A stretch of DNA of 64,000 nucleotides, from assembly GCA_002425765.1 (NCBI GenBank), contig DIMW01000006.1:117400-181399 (forward strand), in the 5' to 3' direction. This DNA is from Spirochaetaceae bacterium UBA5556 (lineage in GTDB: Bacteria; Spirochaetota; Spirochaetia; Treponematales; Rectinemataceae). Position numbers and translations under genes: made by a program. The notes beneath the pieces were generated by a model, which did no database searches, was not told the DNA's origin, and saw only the letters and a program-made list of their open reading frames with translations. Below, piece by piece: positions 8,852-17,907 of this stretch. How positions within the stretch are numbered: position 1 is the stretch's first letter; each line of letters starts with the position of its first letter.

Positions 8852-10240
8852 CTACACCAGCGCCATCGCGGGATTCTCGAGCATCCTGGCCAGATCGGCC
8901 AGGAACGCCGCCCCAACCGCCCCATCGATGCTCCGGTGGTCGCACCCAAGGGTCAGACTGAGCGTCTGCGCGACGCGGATCTCGTCATTATCACCGACAA
9001 TGGGCTCTTTCACAATCGAACCCACCGCGAGGATCGCGGAGGCCGGGGGATTTATGATCGCCGTGAACTCATCGACGCCGAACGAGCCGAGGTTGGTGAC
9101 GGTGAAGCCGGCGCCCTCGTAATCCTCGGGAGCAAGGCGACCCACGCGCGCCTTCTCGATGAGCTGCGCGAGTTCCGCGTCGATCTCGCTCGCCGATTTC
9201 AGGTTGCAGTCGCAGACCACGGGTGTGATGAGGCCGTCAGGAAGCGCGACCGCCAATGCAATGTCGATGCTGTGGCGCTGCTCGAGAACAGGTTGCGCGC
9301 TGGTGACGGCGGCGAGGGCCGCGGCCACCTCTCTTCCCGCGCCGGCGGCGCCCGGCCCGCGCCAATACACATTGATTTCGGGGTGGCGGACGAGGGCCTC
9401 GGCGACGATTTTCATAAGGAAGGCGTTGAACGAGAGTTTGGCGGGACGGCCGACATTGGCGGTCGCGCGCAGTTCGAGCAGGGCCTCCGCCCTGATTCTT
9501 TTCTTGAGATAATAGTGCGGAGCGGTAAAGAACGACTCGGAGAGGCGCCGCGAGATCACCAGGCGCTTCATGTTCGGCTGAACCGTCGTTGGCTCCTGAC
9601 GAGGCGCTTTGGGGGCGCCCATGGGGATTCCTCCGGAGCTCTCCACCCCTTCCGCAAATTCCAGAATATCGCGCTCGACGACGCGCCCATTGGGTCCCGA
9701 ACCCCGCACGAGGCGGATATCGATCCCTTTCTCAAGCGCGAGCTTGCGCGCGAGAGGACTCGACGAGGGCAGACGCGCCGGCGCCAGAGGGGCATGAAGC
9801 GGCACGCTGCCCGCATTCCTCGCATCCGCCGCCTGCGCGGGCTTGGGCACGCCACTGGCGGCCGGTTGGGACTCCTGTGTCGCCTTTGCCTGCACGGTTT
9901 TTTCTTTCTGGGGAGCCATAGATGAGGGCTCGGCTTCGCCGGCCTTCTCCTCGCTCACCGCTGCCGAGCCGCCTTCCTTTAGAAGCGCGGCATAGTCCTC
10001 GCCCTTCCGGCCAATCACGGCGATCGGGTCCCCGACCTTCGCCGTCTCGCCGGCCGGCAGGATTATTTTCAGGAGCGATGAACTTTTGGGGGCCTCATAA
10101 TCCATACTCGCCTTGTCGGTCTCCACCTCGCAGAGGACATCGCCAGATGAAAACTCCGTCCCTTCCTCCACCGTCCATTTCGCAATTCTGCCTTCGTTCA
10201 TTGTAGGAGAAAGCGCGGTCATCCGCAAAATTTCCGCCAT
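8852..10240 (-). CDS. pdhC: Pyruvate dehydrogenase E2, dihydrolipoamide acetyltransferase
   Basis: 462 residues. One N-terminal lipoyl domain with Lys43 in VETDKASMDYEAP, an Ala/Pro/Gln-rich hinge at about 95-165, a peripheral-subunit-binding domain (SSSPLARKLALEKGIDIRLV) and a catalytic domain ending in CDHRSIDGAVGA with the active His. It passes the acetyl group to CoA and forms the core of the complex. The ATG at 10240 begins 1 nt after the pdhB stop and uses GGGAGG inside the end of pdhB. Confidence 0.93.
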   Translation of the reverse strand: MAEILRMTALSPTMNEGRIAKWTVEEGTEFSSGDVLCEVETDKASMDYEAPKSSSLLKIILPAGETAKVGDPIAVIGRKGEDYAALLKEGGSAAVSEEKAGEAEPSSMAPQKEKTVQAKATQESQPAASGVPKPAQAADARNAGSVPLHAPLAPARLPSSSPLARKLALEKGIDIRLVRGSGPNGRVVERDILEFAEGVESSGGIPMGAPKAPRQEPTTVQPNMKRLVISRRLSESFFTAPHYYLKKRIRAEALLELRATANVGRPAKLSFNAFLMKIVAEALVRHPEINVYWRGPGAAGAGREVAAALAAVTSAQPVLEQRHSIDIALAVALPDGLITPVVCDCNLKSASEIDAELAQLIEKARVGRLAPEDYEGAGFTVTNLGSFGVDEFTAIINPPASAILAVGSIVKEPIVGDNDEIRVAQTLSLTLGCDHRSIDGAVGAAFLADLARMLENPAMALV

Positions 10241-10241
10241 A

Positions 10242-11228
10242 CTATAGATCCTCCCGGTAGAGAACCCTGGCCACGGCCGCAATCACCTTCTCCACCGAAG
10301 GCTGGGCAGCCAGTTCGAGCCTGTGGTTATAGGGCATCGGCACATCTTCGCCCGACACGAGCTCCACGGGCGCGTCGAGCGCATCGAAGCAGCGCGAATT
10401 CACAAGGTTGGCAACTGTTACGCCCGGGCTCGCCATAGGCCAGGCTTCGTCGACGACCACGCACCGACTGGTTTTCCACACCGAGCTCACGACGGTCTCT
10501 TCATCGAGCGGCCTCAGGCTGCGTAGATCGATCACGTCGGCGCGCACGCCTTTCTCCGCGAGGCGGTCCGCCGCCTCTTCGACCACCCGAATCGGCTTCG
10601 AATAGGTGATGAGCGTGACATCCTCGCCTTCTCTGGCAACACGCGCCTTGCCTATCGGCACAGTATATTCTTGGTCGGAAACTTCTCCCTTCCATGCATA
10701 CATAAGCTCGGCCTCGAGCATGACGACGGGATTGTCGTCGCGGATCGCGCTTTTGAGAAGACCGTACGCGTCGGCGGGTGTCGCGGGCGCCACGACCTTG
10801 AGCCCGGGCACATGCATCCAGTAGCCGCCCAATGCCTGAGAGTGCTGCGCCGCCAGAAATTCCGCCGGCCCGTTCGGCCCGCGGAAGACGATGGGGACGG
10901 AGAGTTGGCCGCCCGACATCTGCCTGAGTTTGGCGGCGTTGTTCACGACCTGATCGAGTGCCAGGAGCGCGAAATTGTGGGTCATCCACTCAACGACAGG
11001 GCGCAGTCCGGCAATCGCCGCCCCCACGCCGAGCCCCGTAAACCCAAGCTCCGAAATCGGCGTATCTTTGACCCGCCTCGGGCCATACTTCGCGAGCAGC
11101 CCGCGCGAGACCTTATACGCCCCGTCATACTCACCGACCTCTTCGCCGATCAAAAAAACCCTCTCATCGCGTGCCATCTCTTCGTCCAGGGCGCGATTGA
11201 GCGCTTCTCTATAGGTTATCTCCGCCAT
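10242..11228 (-). CDS. pdhB: Pyruvate dehydrogenase E1 beta subunit
   Basis: 328 residues from the ATG at 11228; AAGGA sits 8 nt upstream, while the ATG at 11237 would overlap it. Typical features are EEVGEYDGAYKVSRGL, the TPP-domain RVKDTPISELGFTGLGVG and the C-terminal transketolase domain with VEAADRLAEKGV and DEAWPMAS-like segments. It pairs with E1 alpha to decarboxylate pyruvate. The order alpha-beta-E2-E3 is kept. Confidence 0.93.
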   Translation of the reverse strand: MAEITYREALNRALDEEMARDERVFLIGEEVGEYDGAYKVSRGLLAKYGPRRVKDTPISELGFTGLGVGAAIAGLRPVVEWMTHNFALLALDQVVNNAAKLRQMSGGQLSVPIVFRGPNGPAEFLAAQHSQALGGYWMHVPGLKVVAPATPADAYGLLKSAIRDDNPVVMLEAELMYAWKGEVSDQEYTVPIGKARVAREGEDVTLITYSKPIRVVEEAADRLAEKGVRADVIDLRSLRPLDEETVVSSVWKTSRCVVVDEAWPMASPGVTVANLVNSRCFDALDAPVELVSGEDVPMPYNHRLELAAQPSVEKVIAAVARVLYREDL

Positions 11229-11239
11229 ACGATCCATCC

Positions 11240-12214
11240 TTACGCATACACGTCGGTGTAGAGTTCCTCGAGCGAGGGCTCGGGGCTCTCCTCAGCAAAG
11301 GCCACTGCCTCTTCGATCTGTGCGTCGATGCGCCGAGTCAGATCGTCCCACTCTTTTTCCGTCAGCATCTTCGCCTCGGAAAGCCTGAATTTGAACGATT
11401 GAATTGCGTCCCGCTTCCGGTACTCGTCGATTTCCTCACGAGTCCGATATTTCTGCGGATCGCTCATGGAGTGGCCTTTATACCGATACGTCCGGGCCTC
11501 GATCAGCGAAGGCCAGCCCAGGCGCGCGTCCGCCACCGCCTGCTCTATCGTCGCGCGGACATCGAGCACATCGAGGCCGTCGCACGAGTAGCCTTTCATT
11601 CCGTACGCGCCGGCCGTCACGGAAAAATCATCGACGGCAGACACTTTTTTCCAGTTTGTGCCCATGCCCCACTGGTTGTTCTCGACGATGAAGACGACGG
11701 GCAAATCCCATATCTTTCCAAGATTGAATGTCTCATGCACCGCCCCCTGATGAAACGCCCCATCGCCAAAGAAACAGAGCGTTACGCCTCCCGATTCCCG
11801 ATACTGTTGAGAGAAGGCGACGCCCGCCGCGACCGGTATCTGTGCTCCCACAATACCGTTGCCGCCCAAAAAATGGTGTTCGACATCGAAAAGGTGCATC
11901 GAACCACCTTTCCCGCGCGAACAGCCGGTCACTTTGCCAAAAAGCTCCGCCATCGCCTTTTTCGGATCCATACCGCAGGCTATCGCGAGTCCATGGTCGC
12001 GGTAGGCCGTGACCACATAATCCTTCGACAAATCCAGAGCAGAAATCGCGCCTCCGGCAACCGCCTCCTGGCCGGTGTACAGGTGGCAGAACCCCCCAAT
12101 TTTTCGGAGGCCGTACATCATGCCGGCTTTTTCCTCAAAGGCCCTGATGGTCTGCATGGTGGTGAGCATGCGCATCAGTTCTTCTTTTGGGTAATGCGCG
12201 AGTTCAGTCTTCAT
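11240..12214 (-). CDS. pdhA: Pyruvate dehydrogenase E1 alpha subunit
   Basis: 324 residues. GGFCHLYTGQEAVAGG and YRDHGLAIACGMDPKKAMAE are typical of pyruvate-specific E1 alpha. The TPP motif begins FFGDGAFHQGAVHE and ends VFIVENNQWGMGTN, with the phosphorylation-loop-like YRYKGHSMSDPQKYRT near the end. The ribosome-binding site GGAGGT lies inside the end of the preceding PNPOx-like gene, with an 11-bp overlap. An acetoin dehydrogenase is a less likely alternative. Confidence 0.93.
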   Translation of the reverse strand: MKTELAHYPKEELMRMLTTMQTIRAFEEKAGMMYGLRKIGGFCHLYTGQEAVAGGAISALDLSKDYVVTAYRDHGLAIACGMDPKKAMAELFGKVTGCSRGKGGSMHLFDVEHHFLGGNGIVGAQIPVAAGVAFSQQYRESGGVTLCFFGDGAFHQGAVHETFNLGKIWDLPVVFIVENNQWGMGTNWKKVSAVDDFSVTAGAYGMKGYSCDGLDVLDVRATIEQAVADARLGWPSLIEARTYRYKGHSMSDPQKYRTREEIDEYRKRDAIQSFKFRLSEAKMLTEKEWDDLTRRIDAQIEEAVAFAEESPEPSLEELYTDVYA

Positions 12215-12662
12215 GGTTGGCCACCTCCGCCTTCATATATTCGTTTACCGAACTGAGGGGGACGAAAAACTGATATTCTTCGATGGCCGTCTCCAGTACT
12301 ACAAGCTCCGGAGGATTTTCGGCATATTTCCAGAATACTTGGAGTCTGGGGCCAATCGCCTCTTGTACTTCCGCCGCCAACATAGGATCACGCACAATCT
12401 CCACCAGTCCACGGACAGTGGCGATTCTATCCAGTCGAAGGCTCTGGAATATCCAGGATACCTGTGGATTTTTTTCCAGCTGTAGTATCTTCCCGAACCG
12501 CTCGGATGTCACGCAGAAGAGCGAGTGTGAGAAGCGAGGCAAGAGCACGGGACTCATCCATCTCTGATGCGGATATCCGTCCGCGTCGACCGTCGCGAGA
12601 ATGCCAAATTTGACTTCATCGATCAGCGACCGTACCTCATTCAATACTGCATATTTGTCCAT
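12204..12662 (-). CDS. Pyridoxamine 5'-phosphate oxidase-family flavoprotein
   Basis: 152 residues with the split-barrel pattern of the PNPOx family: FGILATVDADGYPHQRWMSP at the start, a central LEKNPQVSWIFQS, and VRGLVEIVRDP. Family members bind FMN, F420 or haem; which one cannot be read from sequence. Start ATG at 12662 has AAGGAG five nt upstream. It overlaps lplA by 22 bp and pdhA by 11 bp, so it is made together with the lipoate and pyruvate dehydrogenase proteins. Its role there is unknown. Confidence 0.75.
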   Translation of the reverse strand: MDKYAVLNEVRSLIDEVKFGILATVDADGYPHQRWMSPVLLPRFSHSLFCVTSERFGKILQLEKNPQVSWIFQSLRLDRIATVRGLVEIVRDPMLAAEVQEAIGPRLQVFWKYAENPPELVVLETAIEEYQFFVPLSSVNEYMKAEVANHED

Positions 12663-13657
12663 ATGAGCTCCTTCGCCGTCATTTCCGGAATTTTAAAATC
12701 GAACTGAGTACCGACGAATCGTCCGCGCAAGAGATCGGCATATTTGCCTGAGTGTGCGTCATCCTCTTCCTGCGGCAGGATTGCCACAATCTTGCCCTCC
12801 TCAACTTTGAGCACGGCCCGAGCCATATCGTTCGAGACCAATACAGAGAAGGGCGGGCTCCGATCGACAATCCATGCGCGTGAGCCAAATTGGAGCTTGA
12901 ATGCATCGAAATCTTCCCGCTCAACACAGAAATCCAATCCCCGGCTTAGGTCTTCGGAATTTCTAAACCGCATATTCTGATGCGGGCTGTGCTCATCCCA
13001 GAATCCCGAAAGAACTATCGTCTTTAGATCTACATCCGCAAGGGCAATGGATATACGCGACATGGTTTCGTCTACCGAAAGCGAAGGGATAAATCGGGTC
13101 AGGTTGACCGGATACGCGGGTGTAGAGGCAATCGATGCATCCTCGAACATCTTGATTCCCCCCAGAGAGGCCCGTAAGGCCCGCATATCCGTCGATACAA
13201 GCAAGGTCCCGTGGTGCAGCACATTGCGGGTGCCAAAGCGACGGGCCGTCCCGGAAATTTTACCCTTCGTTTCACCATCGCCCATACAGACAAAAATCCC
13301 GCCCCTGTCGCCGGGCCGGGCGTACACTCCGAGCCCTGAAATAGCGTCGGCCATAAAAGAAAGCTCGTCATTCTGGGAATGAAGGAGCCTCGGCACAATC
13401 AAGGCCCAATTCAAATTGCCGCTATCATGATACACGGCGCCCCCGCCGGAAGAGCGCCTATATACGGGAACGTTGCACGACGGAGAGACCTCCCGCCAGT
13501 AATTCTGGTTGCGGCCTATGATCACCGATGGGGAATTTACATAGAAAAGCAGAATTATTGTATTGCCAGTCCATGAGTTAACCATGCATTCCTCGAACGA
13601 AATGATATCGAGCGGACTATCGGCAATTACCTTAAGAGACTGGGTAATTATCTGCAT
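12641..13657 (-). CDS. lplA: Lipoate-protein ligase
   Basis: 338 residues. The lipoate/biotin ligase fold is marked by RRSSGGGAVYHD (67-78) and by the catalytic Lys133 in KGKISGTARRF. SVIIGRNQN and HHGTLLVSTD are also family hallmarks. It uses ATP to attach free lipoate to the lipoyl Lys of E2. It is the first gene of the pdh operon, so cofactor attachment is co-expressed with its target. The ribosome-binding site is poor; a TATAAT lies 20 bp upstream of the ATG. Confidence 0.92.
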   Translation of the reverse strand: MQIITQSLKVIADSPLDIISFEECMVNSWTGNTIILLFYVNSPSVIIGRNQNYWREVSPSCNVPVYRRSSGGGAVYHDSGNLNWALIVPRLLHSQNDELSFMADAISGLGVYARPGDRGGIFVCMGDGETKGKISGTARRFGTRNVLHHGTLLVSTDMRALRASLGGIKMFEDASIASTPAYPVNLTRFIPSLSVDETMSRISIALADVDLKTIVLSGFWDEHSPHQNMRFRNSEDLSRGLDFCVEREDFDAFKLQFGSRAWIVDRSPPFSVLVSNDMARAVLKVEEGKIVAILPQEEDDAHSGKYADLLRGRFVGTQFDFKIPEMTAKELIWTNMQY

Positions 13658-13677
13658 ATCCGAAATATATAAAAATA

Positions 13678-13683
13678 ATTATA
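13678..13683 (-). promoter_or_regulatory. Possible -10 box of the lplA-pdh operon
   Basis: On the minus strand TATAAT occurs 20 bp before the lplA ATG, in an AT-rich stretch. I found no convincing -35 at standard distance, so this is tentative. Confidence 0.35.
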
Positions 13684-13745
13684 AAACGCAAAAGAATGAG
13701 AAATAGGGGCGGCATTGATATAGAAGACAGGCTCGGCAGAATAAA

Positions 13746-13777
13746 GAGGGCCACCCTGTTTACCTAAGGTGGCCCTC
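13746..13777 (-). terminator. Intrinsic terminator of the Ala-rich lipoprotein gene
   Basis: Perfect 10-bp arms GAGGGCCACC and GGTGGCCCTC around a 12-nt loop. Read on the minus strand the hairpin is followed by TTTATTCT. It lies about 80 bp after the stop of the lipoprotein gene at 13860 and before the lplA promoter, insulating the two. Confidence 0.8.
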
Positions 13778-13859
13778 CTCTTCTTGTGAATCCTACGCAC
13801 GACTCGGCGTCATGGCGTGTTCACCATTCTTTTTCGCGCAAAATCTTTGCGCGTCCCGC

Positions 13860-14459
13860 TTACTGGGCGGTGAATCCCGCGGCCTCGAGCGCGGACTTCA
13901 GTTCATCGAGACTGGATTTAACCGCGTTGAGCTGATCTTTGGCGCCCACGTAATCCTGGGAATCATTCGCGGCTTTCGCCGTGGTGATCGCCTCGCCGGC
14001 AGCGGCGACTTTCGCGTTGATGTCCTTCACGTTGAGCTTCGCCTTGGCGGCTTTCTTCGCGTCCTTGGCCGCGGCCTGCGCGAGAGCCTGAACATTGGCA
14101 TACTGCGTGTCGATATCAGTAATGAGCTGAGCGACTTCGCCCTTGGCCTGATCCATGTTGGTAGCAGCCGCCTCTTTTGCCTTGTTGCTTGCATCGACAA
14201 AAGACTTGATCAGATCGTTCGCCTGCTTGTAGGACTTGCCAGAGGTCTTGGCATCCTGAGCGGCGAGTTCCGCGTCGAGCGCGGCTTTTGCATCCTGGGC
14301 AGCCTTGAACGCATCAGGAGCATACACGTCGGCCTTGGCATTCTGGGCATCGGCAAATGCGGCATTGGCCGCATCGAGGTCCGTCTGAGCAAGCTTCGGC
14401 GCGCAGGAAAACAGCAACAGCGCGACAAGCACACCACCGATAACCTTTACCAGCTTCAT
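13860..14459 (-). CDS. Ala/Lys-rich helical lipoprotein, DUF4398-like
   Basis: 199 residues from ATG 14459 with GGAGG five nt upstream. The signal peptide ends in a lipobox LLFSC, so the mature protein starts at a lipidated Cys. The rest is almost entirely Ala, Lys, Asp and Gln in helical heptad-like runs (for example DAFKAAQDAKAALDAELAAQ), consistent with an extended coiled coil. The YAPDAFKAAQDA segment resembles DUF4398-type spirochaetal lipoproteins. A periplasmic spacer or envelope role is plausible. It has its own terminator and stands alone. Confidence 0.7.
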   Translation of the reverse strand: MKLVKVIGGVLVALLLFSCAPKLAQTDLDAANAAFADAQNAKADVYAPDAFKAAQDAKAALDAELAAQDAKTSGKSYKQANDLIKSFVDASNKAKEAAATNMDQAKGEVAQLITDIDTQYANVQALAQAAAKDAKKAAKAKLNVKDINAKVAAAGEAITTAKAANDSQDYVGAKDQLNAVKSSLDELKSALEAAGFTAQ

Positions 14460-14661
14460 ACAATCCTCCACAAAAGGAACAACAAAGCGCAGAGCTGGCG
14501 CTCCACCGAAGCGCTGCATCTGCTCTCTGTTGCGAGATTCTATTATCATTTGCAAAATAAGTCAAGATATGCAAAATATGGGTATTATTTCATAATTTAT
14601 TGCAATACATGATAATATTGCAAAATAAAAGATTATTTTGCGGAATTCTCTTTATTTTTAG

Positions 14662-15174
14662 TTATTTCGAGCCTGTACGCGACAAAACCTGGGCATCCGC
14701 AGAGATTTTCCCCTGCACGTGTTCGATGTCGGGCTCTTCCAACTGCTCGACCTCCATGAGCTGGGCGATTCTCTGAAGAGAAGACAGAAGCAGTGTCTTT
14801 TCCCAATCCTGGAGCCTATCGAATCTGCCCAAAAAGTCAGTATGCAGGGGACTCGGATTTCTTTCCAGAATTTCTCTTGTCTTGTCAGTAAGCTGAATGT
14901 ACACCATCCTTCTGTCCTGGGTGCTTCGCGCCCGCAGGACGAAACCCTGCTGCTCGAGCCTGCCGAGAATATTCGTCACGGTCGCCTGGCTCAGGCTGAC
15001 TCTCCGCGCGATATCCGTCACCGCCAGAGGACCGGAACGGAATATCACCGTGAGAATTGTCAGCTGGGGCCCGGTCAGTCCATATTCGCGGAAAAGTATC
15101 CTCGAATAGAGTTCTACGGCGCGGCTGATTTTTCTCAACGTGGAAATAACTTCTTCGCTTACCTCAAAATCCAT
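14662..15174 (-). CDS. MarR family transcriptional regulator
   Basis: 170 residues. The winged helix covers GLTGPQLTILTVIFRSGPLA, then DIARRVSLSQATVTNILGRL and the wing LRARSTQDRRMVYIQLT. GGGGGAG lies just upstream of the ATG. It is divergent from the peptide ABC importer and separated from it by a long perfect inverted repeat, so it probably represses itself and controls the importer. The ligand is unknown. Confidence 0.9.
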   Translation of the reverse strand: MDFEVSEEVISTLRKISRAVELYSRILFREYGLTGPQLTILTVIFRSGPLAVTDIARRVSLSQATVTNILGRLEQQGFVLRARSTQDRRMVYIQLTDKTREILERNPSPLHTDFLGRFDRLQDWEKTLLLSSLQRIAQLMEVEQLEEPDIEHVQGKISADAQVLSRTGSK

Positions 15175-15228
15175 TGTGCTCCCCCTGCAAAGGCAGCTCG
15201 ATCCATAGTATATGAGACCGCCCCTTTT

Positions 15229-15272
15229 GTACAGAATGCATACAATTATTTAGAGATGTATGCATTCTGTAC
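15229..15272. promoter_or_regulatory. 15-bp-arm inverted repeat, likely paired MarR operators
   Basis: GTACAGAATGCATAC (15229-15243) and its exact reverse complement (15258-15272) flank a 14-bp AT-rich spacer. Each arm itself contains a near-palindrome, GAATGCATAC. So each arm may bind one MarR dimer, with centres 29 bp apart. It lies 54 bp upstream of the marR start. There is no U-tract, so a terminator is unlikely. Confidence 0.6.
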
Positions 15273-15369
15273 GATTGATAATAAAGACTTTATAAATTAT
15301 ATTTATATATATTATATTAAATAATATAATAGATGTTTATATAAATAATATTCAATTCTATGTTTTATG

Positions 15370-15403
15370 TTGACTATATGTTAATAATATCATAGTATAC
15401 TAT
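15370..15403 (+). promoter_or_regulatory. Promoter region and 12-bp palindrome before the peptide importer
   Basis: TTGACT at 15370-15375 is followed 17 bp later by the poor -10 TAGTAT. The -10 region lies inside a perfect 12-bp palindrome ATAGTATACTAT (15392-15403), which could be an operator. The surrounding 150 bp (15280-15430) is very AT-rich and contains no gene. Confidence 0.4.
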
Positions 15404-15433
15404 ACAAATTACCATGAATCTTGGAGGATTACC

Positions 15434-16948
15434 ATGAAAAAGAAATTGTATCTGCTTCTGGCGGCGGGACTTGTGCTCTTGCTCGCTCTCTCTGGGTGTT
15501 CCAAGAGCACGCGGGCTTCTCAAAGTAAGACAATCCGGATTGCCGAGCAGGTTCCCAACCTTATCACTCCGGGAGTCTGGGACGGCCAGGCCTTCTCTCT
15601 CGATTCGAGCATCTATGAATATCTCGTGGATATAGACACCGAAGGCAAGCTGGTCCCGGCGCTCGCGACCTCGTGGGAGACCACCGATGGCAAGGTCTGG
15701 ACGATTAAGCTCCGCGAAGGAGTAAAGTTCCACGACGGCAGCGATTTTGACTCGGAAGACGTGAAATTCACCATCATGAGGACGCAGGACCCCACGGTCG
15801 GGCACCTTAAGGCGCAGGATTTCTCCGTGGTCGACTCCGTCGACACGCCGGACAAACACACTGTGGTCATCAATCTCAAGGAAGTCCGCCCCACCTTCAT
15901 CTACCAGATGACGGACTACAACATGGCTATCCTCTCCTCGAGCTACGACTACGCGAAGTTTGGCGAGACAAAGCCCATGGGCACCGGCCCATTCAAACTC
16001 GACAAGCTCACCCCGAAGGAATCGGCGAAACTCGTCCGCAACAAGAATTACTGGGACAAGGGATACCCCCTTGCCGACGAGCTGCTCATCTACTTCGTGC
16101 CCGACATCGACGCCAGCGTCGAGATGCTCGAGGCCGGCAAGGTGGACATCGTCCCCCAAGTGACGCCGCTGATCAGGCAGCGCCTCGAGAAGGCCGAAGG
16201 GTTCAAAGTCGTATCGCCCTATCAGGAGCAGAGGTTCATCTCCATGGCGGCCGACAGAAAGCCTTTCGACGACAACCGTGTCCGGCTGGCGCTGAAATAC
16301 GCCATGGACCCCGAAATTCTCGCGAAGGCGTGCCAGGGCACGCTCAACACGGACATCTTCTACAACGAGACGCCGATCATGAACTCTCTCGCGCAGTACC
16401 GCCCGCTTCCCTCCCGCGGACACGACATCGAGAAGGCCAAGTCGCTGCTGGCCCAGGCCGGTTATCCAAAAGGGCTCTCGGTGGAGCTCTACTACGCCTC
16501 CGATCATCCCTACAGCCCCGCGCTCGCGCAGACGGTGAAGGAGCTGGCGGAGCCGGCCGGCTTCGACATTCAGCTCAAGGGCTACCCGCGCGACGTGTAT
16601 CTCTCCCAATACTGGATGAACGCGCCCCTTTCGATCACCGGCTGGGGCGGCCGCATCGATCCATCCGTGCTGCTCAACCTGGCGTTCACCTCGAAGGGTC
16701 CGTGGAACGAATCTCACATCAAGGATCAGGAAGTCGACCAGATCATCACGAAGATACTCAAGGAAGTGGACGATTCCGCCCGACAGCAACTGTACGACAG
16801 GCTCCAGGAGGTGTTCTATGAGCGCGGGACCCTCATCAATGTGCAGGTTCCCTACCTCGTCGCGATGAAAGACACCCTGGAAGACTACCGGCAGCCCATC
16901 ACCATGCTGCCGCAGCTCAAATACGCCCATTTCAAGGATGTAAAGTGA
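15434..16948 (+). CDS. Peptide/nickel-type ABC transporter, substrate-binding lipoprotein
   Basis: 504 residues with a lipoprotein signal ending in ALSGC (Cys22). It belongs to the SBP_bac_5 family, shown by LVPALATSWETTDGKVWTIK, KLREGVKFHDGSDFDSEDVK and MGTGPFKL. It would capture oligopeptides, or another DppA/OppA-type ligand, outside the inner membrane. GGAGG lies six nt upstream of the ATG. First gene of a four-gene operon; its stop overlaps the next start by 4 bp. The exact ligand is not readable. Confidence 0.9.
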   Translation: MKKKLYLLLAAGLVLLLALSGCSKSTRASQSKTIRIAEQVPNLITPGVWDGQAFSLDSSIYEYLVDIDTEGKLVPALATSWETTDGKVWTIKLREGVKFHDGSDFDSEDVKFTIMRTQDPTVGHLKAQDFSVVDSVDTPDKHTVVINLKEVRPTFIYQMTDYNMAILSSSYDYAKFGETKPMGTGPFKLDKLTPKESAKLVRNKNYWDKGYPLADELLIYFVPDIDASVEMLEAGKVDIVPQVTPLIRQRLEKAEGFKVVSPYQEQRFISMAADRKPFDDNRVRLALKYAMDPEILAKACQGTLNTDIFYNETPIMNSLAQYRPLPSRGHDIEKAKSLLAQAGYPKGLSVELYYASDHPYSPALAQTVKELAEPAGFDIQLKGYPRDVYLSQYWMNAPLSITGWGGRIDPSVLLNLAFTSKGPWNESHIKDQEVDQIITKILKEVDDSARQQLYDRLQEVFYERGTLINVQVPYLVAMKDTLEDYRQPITMLPQLKYAHFKDVK

Positions 16949-17907
16949 CGTTTTTCAGGCCATTCCTCAAACGCCTGGGCGGCATGGCGATCACCCTGGT
17001 CGCCATGTCGATCCTTATCTTCCTGCTCGTCGAGCTCATGCCCGGCGACGCGGCGCAGAGAGTGCTCGGGCAGAGCGCGACGCCACAGGCGGTCGCGGCC
17101 CTGCGCGAATCCATGGGGCTGAATGATCCCGTCTGGGTCCGCTACGGGCGCTGGGCCTCGGGAATGCTCCGCGGGGACCTGGGGACCTCGCTCTACATGC
17201 GGGGAGTCCCCATCGCTTCCATTTTTTGGAGAAAAGTCGGCAACTCCCTCGTGCTCGCCATGCTCGCCCTTCTTTTTTACGTCCCCCTATCGATCGTGTT
17301 CGGCGTTCTGGCGGGCGTGAAGGCGGGGAAACTCACCGATTCGATCATATCGTTCTTCGGGCTCGCCACGATGGCTCTGCCCGAATTCGTGTCCGGCATC
17401 ATCCTGATGACGGTCTTCGCGGTCAAGCTCGCGTGGTTTCCCATCACGAGCGTCATTCCCATCGGTGAAAGCGTCTGGAACAATCTCGACATCCTGATTC
17501 TCCCGGCGCTCTCGATCACTTTCGTCATGTTCGGCTACGTGTCCCGCATGCAGCGGTCCTCGATGATCTCGGTGATGAATTCGGACTACATCCGCTCCGC
17601 CGTATTGAAAGGCATGCCCATGAGGAAGGTCATATTCAGGCACGCGCTCAAGAATGCCCTCCTGCCCACGATCACCATCATCGGCATGAACATGGGGTGG
17701 CTCTTCGGCGGACTCATCGTCGTCGAGACACTGTTCGGCTTTCCGGGGCTCGGCTCGCTGACGATGTCGGCGGTCAAGACACAGGACACGCCGCTCATTG
17801 AAGTCTGCGCCCTCTTCATCACCGCGGTATTTGTCGTGTCGACCGCGATCACCGACCTCCTCTACGGGTTTCTCAACCCGCGCATCCGATACCCGGGAGG
17901 CAGTTGA
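16945..17907 (+). CDS. Peptide ABC transporter permease, DppB-like
   Basis: 320 residues, GTG start overlapping the previous stop. Six membrane segments with the N-terminal FLVELMPGDAA region typical of DppB/OppB. The EAA loop appears near residues 205-225 (YIRSAVLKGMPMRKVIFRHA). It forms the membrane channel with the next permease. Confidence 0.9.
   Translation: MTFFRPFLKRLGGMAITLVAMSILIFLLVELMPGDAAQRVLGQSATPQAVAALRESMGLNDPVWVRYGRWASGMLRGDLGTSLYMRGVPIASIFWRKVGNSLVLAMLALLFYVPLSIVFGVLAGVKAGKLTDSIISFFGLATMALPEFVSGIILMTVFAVKLAWFPITSVIPIGESVWNNLDILILPALSITFVMFGYVSRMQRSSMISVMNSDYIRSAVLKGMPMRKVIFRHALKNALLPTITIIGMNMGWLFGGLIVVETLFGFPGLGSLTMSAVKTQDTPLIEVCALFITAVFVVSTAITDLLYGFLNPRIRYPGGS

Noticed and set aside
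15229..15272. Large inverted repeat as a transcription terminator
   Set aside because: The spacer is long, there is no U-tract, and it lies upstream of two divergent starts, which suits operators.
15374..16930. Long open frame antisense to the peptide-binding protein
   Set aside because: It mirrors the real gene, which has a lipobox, ribosome-binding site and family motifs; such antisense frames are common in GC-rich genes.
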